Source of the DNA: Temnothorax longispinosus
Taxonomy: Eukaryota > Arthropoda > Insecta > Hymenoptera > Formicidae
Direction: 5' to 3'
Assembly: GCF_030848805.1 (NCBI RefSeq)
Contig: NC_092365.1
Location: forward strand, 12,006,365-12,070,364
DNA length: 64,000 nt
The notes beneath the pieces are model-generated. The model did no database searches. It worked only from the letters and a program-made list of their open reading frames with translations, and had not been told where the DNA came from. Numbering within the stretch: position 1 is the stretch's first letter; each line of letters starts with the position of its first letter. The translations under genes and the position numbers were made by a program. Shown one piece after another: positions 43,824 to 54,377 of this stretch.

Positions 43824-46802
43824 CTGTAGTTTGTATTGTACCCATTATTTTAACTTTGTCACCTTTTTTTATATCAAGATGGTTATAAATATTTGGATTA
43901 AAATTTATTATATGAACTTTCAATCTATATTCTCCATCAGTTAACGATCCGCAACCGATTGTTTTATTCAATTTATTGTTGTAAATTATAGCAAAATTCG
44001 TCTTAATGTAACCCTCTAAGACTGTTGTGAGATAAATATATAGAGAATGTTAAAGAGGAATTATATTTTATATTTTAATATTTTGATTATCTTATAAATA
44101 AATAATTATATATGCAGGGTGTTACTTAAAGTAAGTAGAGTATAAAATACATTAATTTGTATGGTTTATATATGATAAAATTTAAAATATCAGGAAATTC
44201 TTAACAAAAAATAACTTTATTATAGTATTTTAAAAAGCTCTTGAGGTAAGCTGCACAAATATACAATAAAAAATATATAGGTATATATGTATATGTATAT
44301 GTATTTACGGATCTTCAAGCTTTATATATGTGTAACCACGCAAATTAATGGACCTTACTGTACATAAACTTGAAGGGGATATTTCTTGGCTTATTTTAAG
44401 AAGAAAAAGTTCTATAAACATGTGTCCTAAACTGCTTTTTTTCAAAATACAGGATGTTAAGGACGCATATCCCTGGGGGATCTAAAAATGTTTTATTTGT
44501 ATTAGAAAATAGTTCTTAATACCACATATACGCATATCAAATTTGAATAAAATATCCTTAAATGTTTTTCAGATTTTCGGAATTTTCCTTTTTTTCACAA
44601 CTTTGACCTTATATTTTGAAAACAAAGCAGTTTAGGACATATGTTTATAGGATTTTTTTTTTTAAATAAACTAAGGAATATTCTTTTTAAGTTTAAGTTT
44701 ATGTACTTACTTAAGATAGTATCCTGTATATAAAGTTTACGAGACGTACTTTATATATCGTACCTTTGTTTAAGAGTAATACAACTCAAAACTTAGTTTT
44801 TGAGTTATTACTATAAATTGTATAAGAATAAATTAGGTAAACATTATCAAGCAGCAAAAGTAAATTTATGTAACATTAAAGAAATTGTTAAACTTATTTA
44901 TATATAAAACTCAAAAGAAGGATATGTCAAAATTGTCATAACAAAAAGATGACTTTTTAAGGGTTGTAAAATAAAAACGACAAAAATAAAATTTAAATCA
45001 TGTTAAATACTGTTTGATACCGTTTAATTAGCTATAATAATTTTTCGTCACATTTAAAAACATAGTTTTTCTTCTTTTTTAAATTAATTTTGTAACTTTT
45101 TAGAGTGCGATAAGTATCACGAATTGTACTTTTCTACACGTACGAGCGTATACCTATGTACATTTATATAGATATGTATCTGTAGGGGAGACCGGGGCTA
45201 AGCCGACAGCGGGGCAAACTTGACACTAGACTTTTTGCCAATTTAAATCTATCGTAGAAACTTGCCTTTGCTACTGTAAATGCGTCTTTATGTGCCAGTA
45301 TTATCAACGGAATTTGGTAACATTCTGAGTTATAGTGTAATTTTTAACGCGACATAAGTGTTTTTGATAGTGAAAAGTAATTTTTCTGATCTCTCGAAAA
45401 TGTCTACTCTTTCATCGAGCTTTACTCTTGCGAATCTACCGCTAAGTGATTTTGATGGGAAATTCGATGCTTTATACGAATCCAATAATAATTTTTGCAT
45501 ATTTTCAAAATTTATATATTTTTGGAGTAACAAAAGTAAAAAACGACGTTCGGGGCTAAGTCGACACGACGCCACCGGGGCAAAGACGACACTAACCTAA
45601 AGTGACATTATCGCAAAAAAGGTCACTTATTCGTCCGATTCCGATGACGATTTAAGGAACATCTGTTGCGTGTGTTCGGAAAACATTTCATTAGCTTCTA
45701 ATAACAAACAATGCATCTTATGCAACCGTATGGCTCATGACGAATGTGTGCGCACATTTACGTGTATAAATTGTTTTTCAGACAGTTCAGAAAAAGATAA
45801 TTAAAAGTTTAATCTTTTTTTTTCTCATTATTTTAAATAATTGTTTACTTTATTCCGACTTTTTGTTTCTAATACACAATGTCTTTTCATTTGATAAACA
45901 ATGTATTTTTATTTTTAAACAATAAAAAAATAAGTTCCAGATCAAATTGTGTCGATCAAACAAAGTATTGAGTTTGCCCCGGCGGGGTGTCGAGTTCGCC
46001 CCGTCATTTTTCAATTCGAAAATTTGTCTTCGCGTCACTTTCCCTTTCCTGGCGGCAAAACAAAGCGACGTACAGCAAAACTTCCTGAATCAATTTTGTA
46101 CCTGAAGAAACACTCTTTAAATATATATCATTGAATTTGCCTAAAAATTTTAATTAAATATTAAAAATTGCCTTTGAAGAAATAGTGTTGGCTTAGCCCC
46201 GGTCTCCCCTACATATGTAAGATAATATGTAATAGAGGCTTATCTTTCAAAGAAGAAACATTGTATTTAAATGGCAATGGCTAAAATCAATATTTATTTG
46301 TTGGAAGCGATTGATATTTGTTGATACTATAAACTTATTATAGTATAAATGTATTATTATAGCATAAATGACTTATTATATAATAAATCGATAATCCTGC
46401 AAAACTTACTGACACGTGTAGACGTGTTTAAGACATCGGAGAATTCAATATACTCTGGTTCTGCATCTAAAGAGCTCTCTAATTCATATTTTCCCAAAGT
46501 TGCAATAACTGTATTGGAACGAATTAGCAGTTCGTAAGGTACACTACCGTGATTAAATTGAACTGCTTTAGGTGGACGAGCTTGTACGCCGTCCAAATGA
46601 ATAATTTATTATAAAACAATTTAATGTAATAATTTGTTAATAATTATGTGACATATATATAGGTATATGTCAGAAAAATTGTTAAAATCATACTTACACA
46701 GTAGAATCATAAAACTGAATATTGTCAAGTACGTTGCTAGATGTTAAAACATCCATTGCATTTATATTTGGGAGATCATCAGACAAATACTCGTCCGCTC
46801 CA
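43824..46802 (-). CDS. Unrecognised minus-strand gene, at least three exons
   Basis: Exon A (46698-46802) lies between an acceptor (ATATTACAG) and a donor (T|GTAAGT) and codes an acidic peptide (ADEYLSDDLPNINAMDVLTS). Exon B (about 46410-46594; PPKAVQFNHGSVPYELLIRS, LGKYELESSLDAEPEYIEFS) ends at CA|GTAAGT. It joins in phase to exon C (43824-44021) after ACAACAG, giving RVILEGYIKTNF, then KVHIINFNPNIYNHLDIKKG and DKVKIMGTIQ. The last pattern (basic, alternating hydrophobic, GDKVKIMG) resembles an OB-fold strand, an inference only. Exons B and C join cleanly and are open throughout. The acceptor of exon B is unclear: no AG in the required phase. First and last exons are not identified. The intron between B and C contains two transposon copies. 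Function unknown. Confidence 0.5.
44352..44727. mobile_element. TA-type MITE, copy 2 (diverged)
   Basis: Nearly the whole element at 6147-6523 is repeated here: CTTGGCTTATTTTAAGAAG, CATGTGTCCTAAACTGC and TAGAAAATAGTTCTTAATAC are all present in order. The ends are degraded (CTTACTGTACATAAACT; ACTTAAGATAGTATCCTG). It lies in an intron of the minus-strand gene. A further GCAGGGTGTTACTTAAAG end at about 44115 may be another relic. Confidence 0.8.
45185..46209. mobile_element. Pogo-like Tc1/mariner remnant, TA-flanked, with PHD-like finger fragment
   Basis: GGGGAGACCGGGGCTAAGCC at 45185 is inverted at the right end (to 46209), with TA on both sides (45183-45184, 46210-46211). Inside, plus strand about 45640-45803, a short frame reads ICCVCSENISLASNN, QCILCNRMAHDECV and CINCFS before a stop. 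The Cys/His spacing (CxxC, CxxC, HxxC, CxxC) resembles the C-terminal PHD-like finger of pogo/Tigger-type transposases. The catalytic region is deleted, so this is an internally deleted non-autonomous copy. GGGGC-TAAG motifs recur inside. Confidence 0.75.
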
Positions 46803-46837
46803 CTGTAATATTATTTTTAGAAAATACATCTATTATC

Positions 46838-46891
<54 letters not shown>

Positions 46892-47075
46892 TAATTGCAG
46901 TTACAATATATTTTAATAAATTTTAAGATAAGTGAGACTAAAATAATAATAACTAGCTGGTTGCTTGGACTTCGCCTAGGCGTCTTTTTTCTTAAAAAAC
47001 TTTATTTGTGTTTCAATATCCATATTGTCAATTTTTTAATAATACATTTCTAATAATACTAAATTTTATATATAG

Positions 47076-47361
47076 TGTTGCGCCCGTGCTGAGACGCTCG
47101 AATCTTGCGGCGAGTTGCGAAGCGTCCCTGACGACCAGCTGTTATTGATTTATCGATTAACCACGATTTGTTGTTGTTTGTTCTAAGCCTCCGTCTCCGA
47201 GCGGACGTGACAGCTCGATTCTGTGTTTTAATCCGTTTGCTCTAATAAACGAGTCTTTCCATTTCTTACATTGTGTCGTCTCATTGACCGCGAGTGCCGG
47301 TTGCACGAGTGAGTGAGAGTGCGAGCGGTGAGACGCGAACGCGGACTCGGCGAGCGCAACA
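47076..47361 (+). repeat. Gypsy 5' LTR
   Basis: 286 bp, TG...CA ends. AATAAA at about 47246 (CTCTAATAAACG) is a plausible polyadenylation signal. It differs from the 3' LTR at CTAAG/CTGAG, CTCCGA/CTCTGA, GCACG/GCGCG, GCGAAC/GCAAAC, GGCGAG/GGCAAG and lacks one GAGT unit. Confidence 0.95.
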
Positions 47362-47366
47362 TTTTC

Positions 47367-47383
47367 GGGGGCTCGTCCGGGAT
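47367..47383 (+). promoter_or_regulatory. Primer-binding site, tRNA-Pro type
   Basis: GGGGGCTCGTCCGGGAT begins 5 nt after the 5' LTR and matches 17 bases of the TGGGGGCTCGTCCGGGAT site complementary to the 3' end of tRNA-Pro, best known from gammaretroviruses. Confidence 0.85.
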
Positions 47384-47433
47384 CGGACGAGCGACCGCGG
47401 AACGAGAGAGCGACAGTCGAACAGCCGAGCGGG

Positions 47434-47604
47434 ATGGCCTCATCGGCGCCTTCCTCGAGGAAGAAAGCACGAGCCGGGACACCACAGCCGGACGCCCCGG
47501 AAGTTAGCGGCGACTCTGCAGGGCGTAATTCAGGAAGTGCGGCTGCTGCGAGAAGAGCAGGCACGGAGGGGAGCGCAACATTTTTGAGTGACCTGCGCGA
47601 ATAA
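47434..47604 (+). pseudogene. Gypsy gag remnant
   Basis: ATG at 47434 opens a basic Ala/Ser-rich peptide (MASSAPSSRKKARAGTPQ) that stops at 47602 after 56 residues. A Ty3/Gypsy gag is normally several hundred residues with a capsid and often a zinc knuckle; neither is present, so most of gag has been deleted. The repeated GCGCAACATTTT just before the stop (as at the LTR end) suggests deletion between short repeats. Confidence 0.6.
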
Positions 47605-47635
47605 AACCCCGGATGTAGAAATACGTTTCGTTAGC

Positions 47636-47990
47636 AATATGAAGTGTAATTCTTTTAATTTCTGTTACAAGGAGAAACTAGATGGTAAGGATTGTAATTT
47701 TAAAATTGATACGGGTTCCGATGTCTCCATTTTAAGTAGAAAGTTTCTTGAGGAGATTAAAGGAAAAATTCAAGTAGAAAATTGCTTTCTTCGCTATCCT
47801 ACGGGGGAGAGGGTTCCAGTGGAGTTCAAAGTTGAGGTTAAAGTTTAAATCGAAGAATTTTCGGAAAAGGTTTCGATGTTTGTGGCCGAAATTAGTGACA
47901 ATTGTCTGTTAGGAGGAGACTTCTTGAAAATCGTAAATTTAAGGGGAATTTTTAGTAAGACTTCCGAATAGCCTCTACCTCCGAATTTGA
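47636..47990 (+). pseudogene. Gypsy protease, broken
   Basis: The aspartic protease active site is CNFKIDTGSDVSILSRKF, followed by a TAA at 47846 and then the distal motif CLLGGDFL (~47905), with another TAG near 47969. The order and spacing match a retropepsin-like protease that would process the polyprotein. It is joined directly to the inverted duplication at 47961. Confidence 0.8.
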
Positions 47991-48876
47991 TGAAACTTGC
48001 AGGAGTTGTTGACTATTAGAGGACACGTTCATACCATAAAGGATTTTGTACGGAAACAAATAGGAACGGAGAAATTGGCATCAAAAATTCAAAATTTGGT
48101 AAATGTCTACCAACGCCCCCCCCCCGCACCCCCCATTGTGTGAGTAAACCTACGAGTGTGGGCGGGGGGCTCTGCCGCCCCGCACCCCCCCCCGTGCACC
48201 TGGCAGTGTGGGTTGGGCAGGGGGGCTTCGCCCCCCCGCTCCCCCCATTGTGTGAGTAAACCTACGAGTGTGGGCGGGGGGGCTCTGCCCCCCCCCCCCG
48301 CATCGCCCCGTGCACCTGGCGGTGTGGATTGGGCAGAGGGGGCTTGGCCCCCCGCACCCTCCCCCCGTGCACCTGGCGGTGTGGGTCGGGCAGGGGGGGC
48401 TTCACCCCCCCGCACCCACCATTGTGTGAGTAAACCTACAAGTGTGGGCGGGGGGGTTCCGCCCCCCCCGTGCACCTGGCGGTGTGGGTTGAGCAGAGGG
48501 GGCTTCGTCTCCCCCGCACCCCCCATGCGTGCCCAAAAAAACTTTAAACAGTTAAATACTTTTAAAGCGCGTCATCTAACCTATGTAATGTTTTTTTCTT
48601 ATTTTCTTAACGATATCTTAAAAAATACAAGCGACCCTTTTTATCAACAGTTTTGGATTCAAGGAGCAAAAATACATAGAATTTACAATACCTCTTTTTA
48701 ATTGATTTCTTGTTGGGGCCCTAATTGTAGACATTTATCAAATTTTGAATTTTTGACGCCAATTTCTCTGTTCCTATTTGTTTCCGTACAAAATCCTTTA
48801 TGGTATGAACATGTCCTCTAATAGTCAACAACTCCTGCAAGTTTCATCAAATTCGGAGGTAAGGGCTATTCGGAAG
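47961..48876. repeat. Inverted duplication of Gypsy sequence around a GC-rich minisatellite
   Basis: About 150 bp from CTTCCGAATAGCC at 47961 is the complement of the stretch ending GGCTATTCGGAAG at 48876; both contain the sequence coding the linker before reverse transcriptase. Between them, 48112-48535 is a GC-rich tandem repeat alternating GTGAGTAAACCTACGAGTGT and GTGCACCTGGCGGTGTGG with G/C runs, then ~190 bp of AT-rich DNA. Gly/Pro-rich frames here are artefacts. Confidence 0.85.
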
Positions 48877-50405
48877 TTGAGCCAAATTTTTTATTCGGCT
48901 TTTGGAGAAATGGAGCCGAGAGATGGGAAATTTTTGAATTGCTCTCGAGTAGTGAATTTTTCCGAAAATGTTCCTCCCTTTTTAAGGGAGCTATATGAAA
49001 AAAATTCTGAAAATCTAGATAAAGAACAGGGGAAAGTTTTTGATGAATTTTTAAATAAATTTCAGGATGTCTTTTATGAAAACATTGTTGCGGGGAATTG
49101 TGAAGTTCTCGGTCATGAGATTAACCTGGAGGAAGGAACTACTCCTATTAAACAAACTCCCCGACGTATCCCTTTTCATATGCAAAAGGAGGTCAACAAA
49201 ATTATTGAGGAGATGAGAGAACAGGGCGTAATAGAAGAGTCGCATAGCCCTTGGATTTCACTGGCTGTTCTTGTAAAGAAGAAAGATGGTTCGATCCGTT
49301 TTTGCATTGATTTTCGGAACGTAAATAGAGTAACTAAAAAGAATTCTTATCCCTTGTCCAGGATAGACGATATCTTAAATCAGTTATCAGGTTACAGTTG
49401 GTTCTCTACTCTTGATCTCAAGAGCGGTTACTGGCAAATTAAGATCCGTCCAGAGGATCGCGAGAAAACAGCTTTTTCGATCGGGAAGGGACTATGGCAA
49501 TTTACAGTAATGCCTTTTGGTCTGTGCAACGCCCCTGCCACATTTCAGCGATTAATGGAAAAAGTCTTACGAAAATTTTTATCGAAGATTTGTTTGTTAT
49601 ACTTGGACGACGTTATTGTTTTTGGTAGGAGTTTCGAGGAGATGGTTAAGAATTTAGAGGAAATATTTTCTCAATTACGTTTAGCTAATTTGAAAATCAA
49701 TCCGAAAAAATGTGTGCTTTTTGAAAAAAAGGTTAAATATTTGGGACATGTAGTTTCGGCAGAAGGCATTGCTACGGATCCCGATAAGATTGCTGCCGTG
49801 AAAGATTGGAAGGTCCCTCATTCTAAGAAGCTGTTGCGCAGTTTTCTCGGTTTTTGTTCATATTACCGGAAATTCGTAAAAGGTTTCTCTTACATAGCCA
49901 AACCCCTTTTCACGTTGACTGGAAATCAGGTTAAGTTTATTTGGGGGGACGAATGTCAAAATTCTTTTGAGAATTTGAAACGAGCGTTGACGTCTCCCCC
50001 GTTACTTTCTTTCCCGAAAGGGAAGAGTAAGTTCGTGTTAAATACAAACGCCTCTAACATCGTATCGGTGCGGTGTTATCGTAGATTCAAGAGGGGCAGG
50101 AAAAGGTCATTGCGTATTTTAGCCGAGTGTTAAGTAAGACGGAAAAGAATTATTGTGTCACTCGACGAAAGTTACTAGCAATTGTGGATTCGGTCAAATC
50201 TTTCCGACATTATCTTTTGGGTCGTAAATTTATTATCCGTACAGATCATGCTTCCCTTAGATGGCTCATGTCCTTTAAAGATTTAGAGGGACAATTAGCT
50301 CGCTGGCTGGAGAAGCTCCAGCAGTATGACTTCGAGATTGTCTACCGAAAGGGACTTTCGCACGGAAACGCCGATGGTTTATCCAGGCATCATGCATCAG
50401 TGTGA
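48800..50405 (+). pseudogene. Gypsy reverse transcriptase-RNase H, frameshifted
   Basis: Reverse transcriptase motifs appear in order: VIEESHSPWISLAVLVKKKD, STLDLKSGYWQI, MPFGLCNAPATFQRLM and the catalytic LLYLDDVIVFG, then the connection region (SFLGFCSYYRKF, KPLFTLTG). RNase H starts FVLNTNASN, where the usual TDAS aspartate is Asn, then a frameshift near 50060-50130 leads into YCVTRRKLLAIV and TDHASLRWLM, ending GNADGLSRHHAS. The enzyme would copy the genomic RNA; loss of the RNase H aspartate and the shift argue that this copy is inactive. Confidence 0.93.
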
Positions 50406-51780
50406 AGAAAATGGCTGTACATTTTGCAAAAGAATAGAGGGGAAAAATTCTGGGGAGTTGGAGAAGACAATCGCTCGAATAATTTTAAAAGGGGAAACTT
50501 TGGAAGAATGGAGAAAGGAGCAGCAGGAAGATCGGAGTATTGCAATAATTTATCGAGGCAAGGAAGTGGGTGAACGTCCGACACGATCCGAGATCTCCGC
50601 GAGAAACGTCCGCGTTTCAGCGCAGATTTATTTATCTTATTGCCCCTAGTTTAAAATCCAGGATATATCAACTTGTAGTGCCATGGAATCGAATTAAGCA
50701 AATTCTGGAGGAGGCACACGATTCTTCGTCAGGAGGACATTTTGGAGTAAACAAGACTCTTGAGAAAATCCAAAAACGATTTTACTGGGCGACCTGTAAA
50801 CGGGACGTGGAGGACTGGTGTAGGTCGTGTGAGATCTGTGTTGCTAACAATAAGAAGGGCTCCTCGGGGAAAGGGAAGTCTCCGTTGCAGATCTACAATG
50901 TAGGAGCTCTTTTCGAGAGGGTCCAGATGGACATACTTGGTCCTTTTCCTTTGACTAAGTCTGGAAACAAGTATTTGTTAGTAATTGTAGATTGCTTCAC
51001 TAAGTGGGTGAAAGCGTTTCCTTTGAAAAATATCAGGGCGAGAATAGTAGCCGAAACTTTTGTTAGTCAGTTTGTTTCTCGACATGGAGTACCCTCTGAA
51101 GTCCATACGGATCAGGGGAGAAATTTTGAGTCAAGGCTTTTCGCGGAAATTGTGGAACTTCTTGGGATTAGAAAGACGAGAACTACCGCCTTGCATCCAC
51201 AGTCAGATGGCCAAGTCAAAAGACAGCACCAAACAATCATTAATTACTTAGCTAAGTATATCTCTGAAAATCAGAAGGATTAGGATCAGTGGATTCCCTA
51301 ATTTCTTTTAGCTTATAGATCTTCGAAACATGAGGTCACCGGGGTGACTCCTGCAAAGATGTGTTGTACCCGAGATCTTAGGTTGCCCTTGGACCTGTTA
51401 CAAGGAAGCCCTCCGGTTCTTCAGGAGGAGAAGGCTGGATCGGAAGGCGGGTTCGTCAAGGGATTGAGAGAAAAGTTAGAGGAGATTCATTCTGTGGTGA
51501 GAGAGAGGATAAAAGTTAAATCTTCTAAAGTGAAAACCTGGTACGACCGAGGTACAAGAAAGAATTATTTTCGCGAAGGACAGAGAGTATGGTTCTTTAA
51601 TCCTTGAAGGAAAAAGGGGAAAGCCCCGAAATTGCAGAGTAGCTGGGAGGGTCCTTTTCTAATTGTGAAAAAATTAAGTGATGTGGTATTTTGTATACAA
51701 AGGACGCCTAGACACAAAAAGAAAATAGTACATGCGGATAGGTTAGCTCTTTTCTCGGAAAGAACAGTGGGGAATTCTTA
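50406..51780 (+). pseudogene. Gypsy integrase with GPY/F-type C-terminus, broken
   Basis: After a frame change near 50600 the integrase zinc domain is visible (HDSSSGGHFGVNKTLEKI, then CRSCEIC). The core has VQMDILGPFP (Asp) and VHTDQGRNFES (Asp); the third acidic position reads SDGQVKRQ where Glu is expected, a catalytic substitution. TAG at 51282 and TGA at 51605 interrupt it. The C-terminal module WEGPFLIVKKLSD (GPY/F-like) ends near 51780. The enzyme inserts the DNA copy; this copy is inactive. Confidence 0.92.
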
Positions 51781-52402
51781 GATAATCGGAACCCGAAAGG
51801 CTGTTTGGGAGTTTTCTTTTAAAACGTTTACGTTTTATCAATGTTGCTGCGTGTTATGTTACTGTTTTGTTAAAAGAGAGTCTTCGTTCCCGGGGGATAA
51901 GGAAAGTTTCCTAAGGGATCTGAAGCGGTTCGTCATCTAACCGAGACTTTCTCCTAAGAAAAAACCGCCTGCTCACGGTTTTTGACCAATGGTTTTCCCG
52001 TGGGTGAATGCCGGGCGGGGACTAGGGGAGCCCTGCGGGGCGCCGGGTCCATGGGAAGTTTCCCCCCTCCTTGTCCGAAGAACTCAGGAACTGCGTCATG
52101 AAGAGGACGGCGACTATGAAGACGGAAGAGGAGTGGCGCGAAGGAAAAGTACAGTTTCTCCTGCGAAGAGAATTGGGAGTCGCTAGTTGGGGGGAGGCTG
52201 CCCAGCTCCCTCCAAAGAAGAAGCTGAAAGGGGACTAGCCCGAAAAAGCGGATTAGGACAGGAAAGGATGGAGCCCGGTAACCCGTTGCTGCAGCTCGGG
52301 GTAGGGCAAGGTCTGTCCACGTGCCCTGGAGTCCGCAGCAGGAAGAGCCGCTGGGACGTTGCCCTCCGGGATTGTCGACACAATCCTGAAGAAGGGGAGC
52401 AG
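51781..52402 (+). other. Gypsy 3' non-coding region and polypurine tract
   Basis: GC-balanced untranslated sequence between pol and the 3' LTR, ending in GAAGAAGGGGAGCAG directly before the LTR at 52403, a good polypurine primer. A 65- and a 108-codon open frame occur here without domains; I see no envelope features (signal peptide, membrane anchor). Confidence 0.75.
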
Positions 52403-52692
52403 TGTTGCGCCCGTGCTGAGACGCTCGAATCTTGCGGCGAGTTGCGAAGCGTCCCTGACGACCAGCTGTTATTGATTTATCGATTAACCACGATTTGTTG
52501 TTGTTTGTTCTGAGCCTCCGTCTCTGAGCGGACGTGACAGCTCGATTCTGTGTTTTAATCCGTTTGCTCTAATAAACGAGTCTTTCCATTTCTTACATTG
52601 TGTCGTCTCATTGACCGCGAGTGCCGGTTGCGCGAGTGAGTGAGTGAGAGTGCGAGCGGTGAGACGCAAACGCGGACTCGGCAAGCGCAACA
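52403..52692 (+). repeat. Gypsy 3' LTR
   Basis: 290 bp, TG...CA, with one more GAGT unit than the 5' LTR. It is followed by ATATAAAC, then foldback-arm sequence. Confidence 0.95.
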
Positions 52693-53380
52693 ATATAAAC
52701 AGATTTAAAAAAAAATACATTTTAACAATATACTTTTTTAAATATTTATTTCCCAAATTTTTTCTTTTTTTCTTTTTTTTCCTTTTTATTTCCTATACGT
52801 TTTTGCTTCCTCAAATTTCTTCTTTCTCTTTCTCTTTATTTTTTATTCGCTTTCGCTTCCTATCTACAGAAGATAATTTTAATAAAATTGTACCCAAATT
52901 TTTTTAAAGAGAACTAAGAGTGCATCCCGATGAAGAAAGAAATAGCGGAACAGAACAGTAACGGAATTACTCTGATTGGCTAATCTCTATCAGTTTTACC
53001 ATATTGTGACAGATTAGCCAATCAGAGTAATTCCGTTACTGTTCCGTTCCGCTATTTCTTTCTCCATAGGGATGTACCCTTAGTTCTCTTTAAAAAAATT
53101 TGGGTAGATTTTTATCAAAATTATCTTTTGTGGATAAGAAGCAAAAGCCAATAGAAAATAAAGAGGAAGAGGAAGAAAAAATAAGAAATTTGAGGAAGCA
53201 AAAATGTATAGAAAATAAAGAGGAAGAGGAAGAAAGAAAAAAGAAATTTGAAAAAAAAAACATTAAAATATTAAATATTAAAAAAAAGTATTGTTAAAAT
53301 GTGTTTTTTAAAAAACAAAATTTTGTATTATTAAAAATGTATTATTAAAAAATTGACAATATGGATATTGTCAATAGAAC

Positions 53381-54045
53381 AACGAATTACGTTACATGTA
53401 ATCACAAAATTCCAGAAAAAAACACCTGGGAAAACCATAAGGGATAAAATCGGTAATCGGTAAGTAAAGTACTGAGGTTCTATGTACATCTCAAGCAAAT
53501 AATCTCAAAATTTTCGAAAAAATGCCCGAAAAAACCAAGGGATAAAGTCGCTGATCGGTATATATATATAAGTAAAATATTGAGGTTCTGTAATAGCCTA
53601 TGTTTTGCGCAAAGGTGTAAAAAGTAACTGTGCAAAAGTTGATCCAGATTGGTCGAATAGTTTAAGAACAAACAGACAGAGAAATATTCTATTTTATATA
53701 TATAGTAACGAATTTTTTACATTACATGTGAGTAAGCAATCCAAAAATTCCTGAAAAAAAACACCCGGAAAAATCAAGGGATGAAATAGGTAATCGGTAA
53801 GTAAAATATCGAAGTTCTGTGTACATTGCGAGCAAGCAATCTCAAAATTTTCGAAAAAAAGCGCCCGAGAAATTCAAGGGATAAAGTTGCTGATCGGTAT
53901 AAGTGAAATATCGAGGTTCCGTAATAGCCTATGTTTTACGTAAGGATATAAAGAGTAACTGTGAAAAAGTTGGTTCAGATCGGTCTAAGTTTGTGTATAA
54001 AGAACAAACAAACATATATACAGACATTCTATTTTACATACATAT
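53381..54045. repeat. ~325-bp unit, tandemly duplicated
   Basis: Two units (from ~53381 and ~53708) share ACATTACATGTGA/ACGTTACATGTAA, GGGATAAA, ATCGGTAAGTAAA, CTCAAAATTTTCGAAAAAA, GTAATAGCCTATGTTTT and a tail of GAACAAACA and CATTCTATTTTA. The tail, with an oligopyrimidine/ATA end, resembles the 3' ends common to insect short retroposed or rolling-circle repeats; the class is uncertain. Confidence 0.8.
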
Positions 54046-54377
54046 GTAGATGATTAAACAAAAATTAAGAAATACTATATCTAAAATTATTTAAAAAAAT
54101 AAAAAAAATTTATTTTAAAATTTTACTTTACTTTTATCATTATAAATTAATCTCTAATTTTATATTTAAAGTATATACTTTTTTTAATTTAGATATATTT
54201 AGAAATGATTTTTTCTTAACAGTTATAAAGTAAAAAAACTCAAACTTTTATAAATACAAATAGCTTCTAAAATAAAACTTCAAAAATAAAAAATTTGTAA
54301 AAATATATAAATATATAATAAAATATAACATTAAAAATTATGTAATTAAGATATAAGCCACACAAATCAAATATATC

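Larger units (their letters stand above)
47076..52692 (+). mobile_element. Ty3/Gypsy LTR retrotransposon, both LTRs present
   Basis: The LTRs at 47076-47361 and 52403-52692 both run TGTTGCGCCCGTGC to GCGCAACA. Flanks ATATAG and ATATAA are near-identical, consistent with a 4-6-bp duplication carrying one mismatch or slippage. Internal order is primer-binding site, residual gag, protease, reverse transcriptase, RNase H, integrase, polypurine tract (GAAGAAGGGGAGCAG), the Ty3/Gypsy order. By eye the LTRs differ at about five bases and a 4-bp GAGT indel, so the insertion is fairly recent, but pol has stops, frameshifts and an internal rearrangement. No envelope-like frame is seen. Confidence 0.95.
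47012..53376. mobile_element. Large foldback element, split by the Gypsy insertion
   Basis: The sequence left of the Gypsy 5' LTR (CAATATCCATATTGTCAATT then TTTAATAATACATTT, 47012-47075) is the complement of 53300-53376. The sequence right of the 3' LTR (52693-52985) pairs with 52995-53300 through AAGAGAACTAAGAG and GAGTAATTCCGTTACTG. Without the 5.6-kb Gypsy the two arms form one inverted repeat of roughly 350 bp each. Pyrimidine-rich arms explain the GAGGAAGAGGAAG-rich right side and its Lys/Glu-rich short frames. Confidence 0.75.

Noticed and set aside
48107..48701. Gly/Pro-rich proteins in the GC-rich insert of Gypsy
   Set aside because: They translate G/C-run tandem repeats on both strands.
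52187..52513. Envelope-like protein in the Gypsy 3' region
   Set aside because: The frame runs into the LTR and shows no signal peptide, fusion peptide or membrane anchor.
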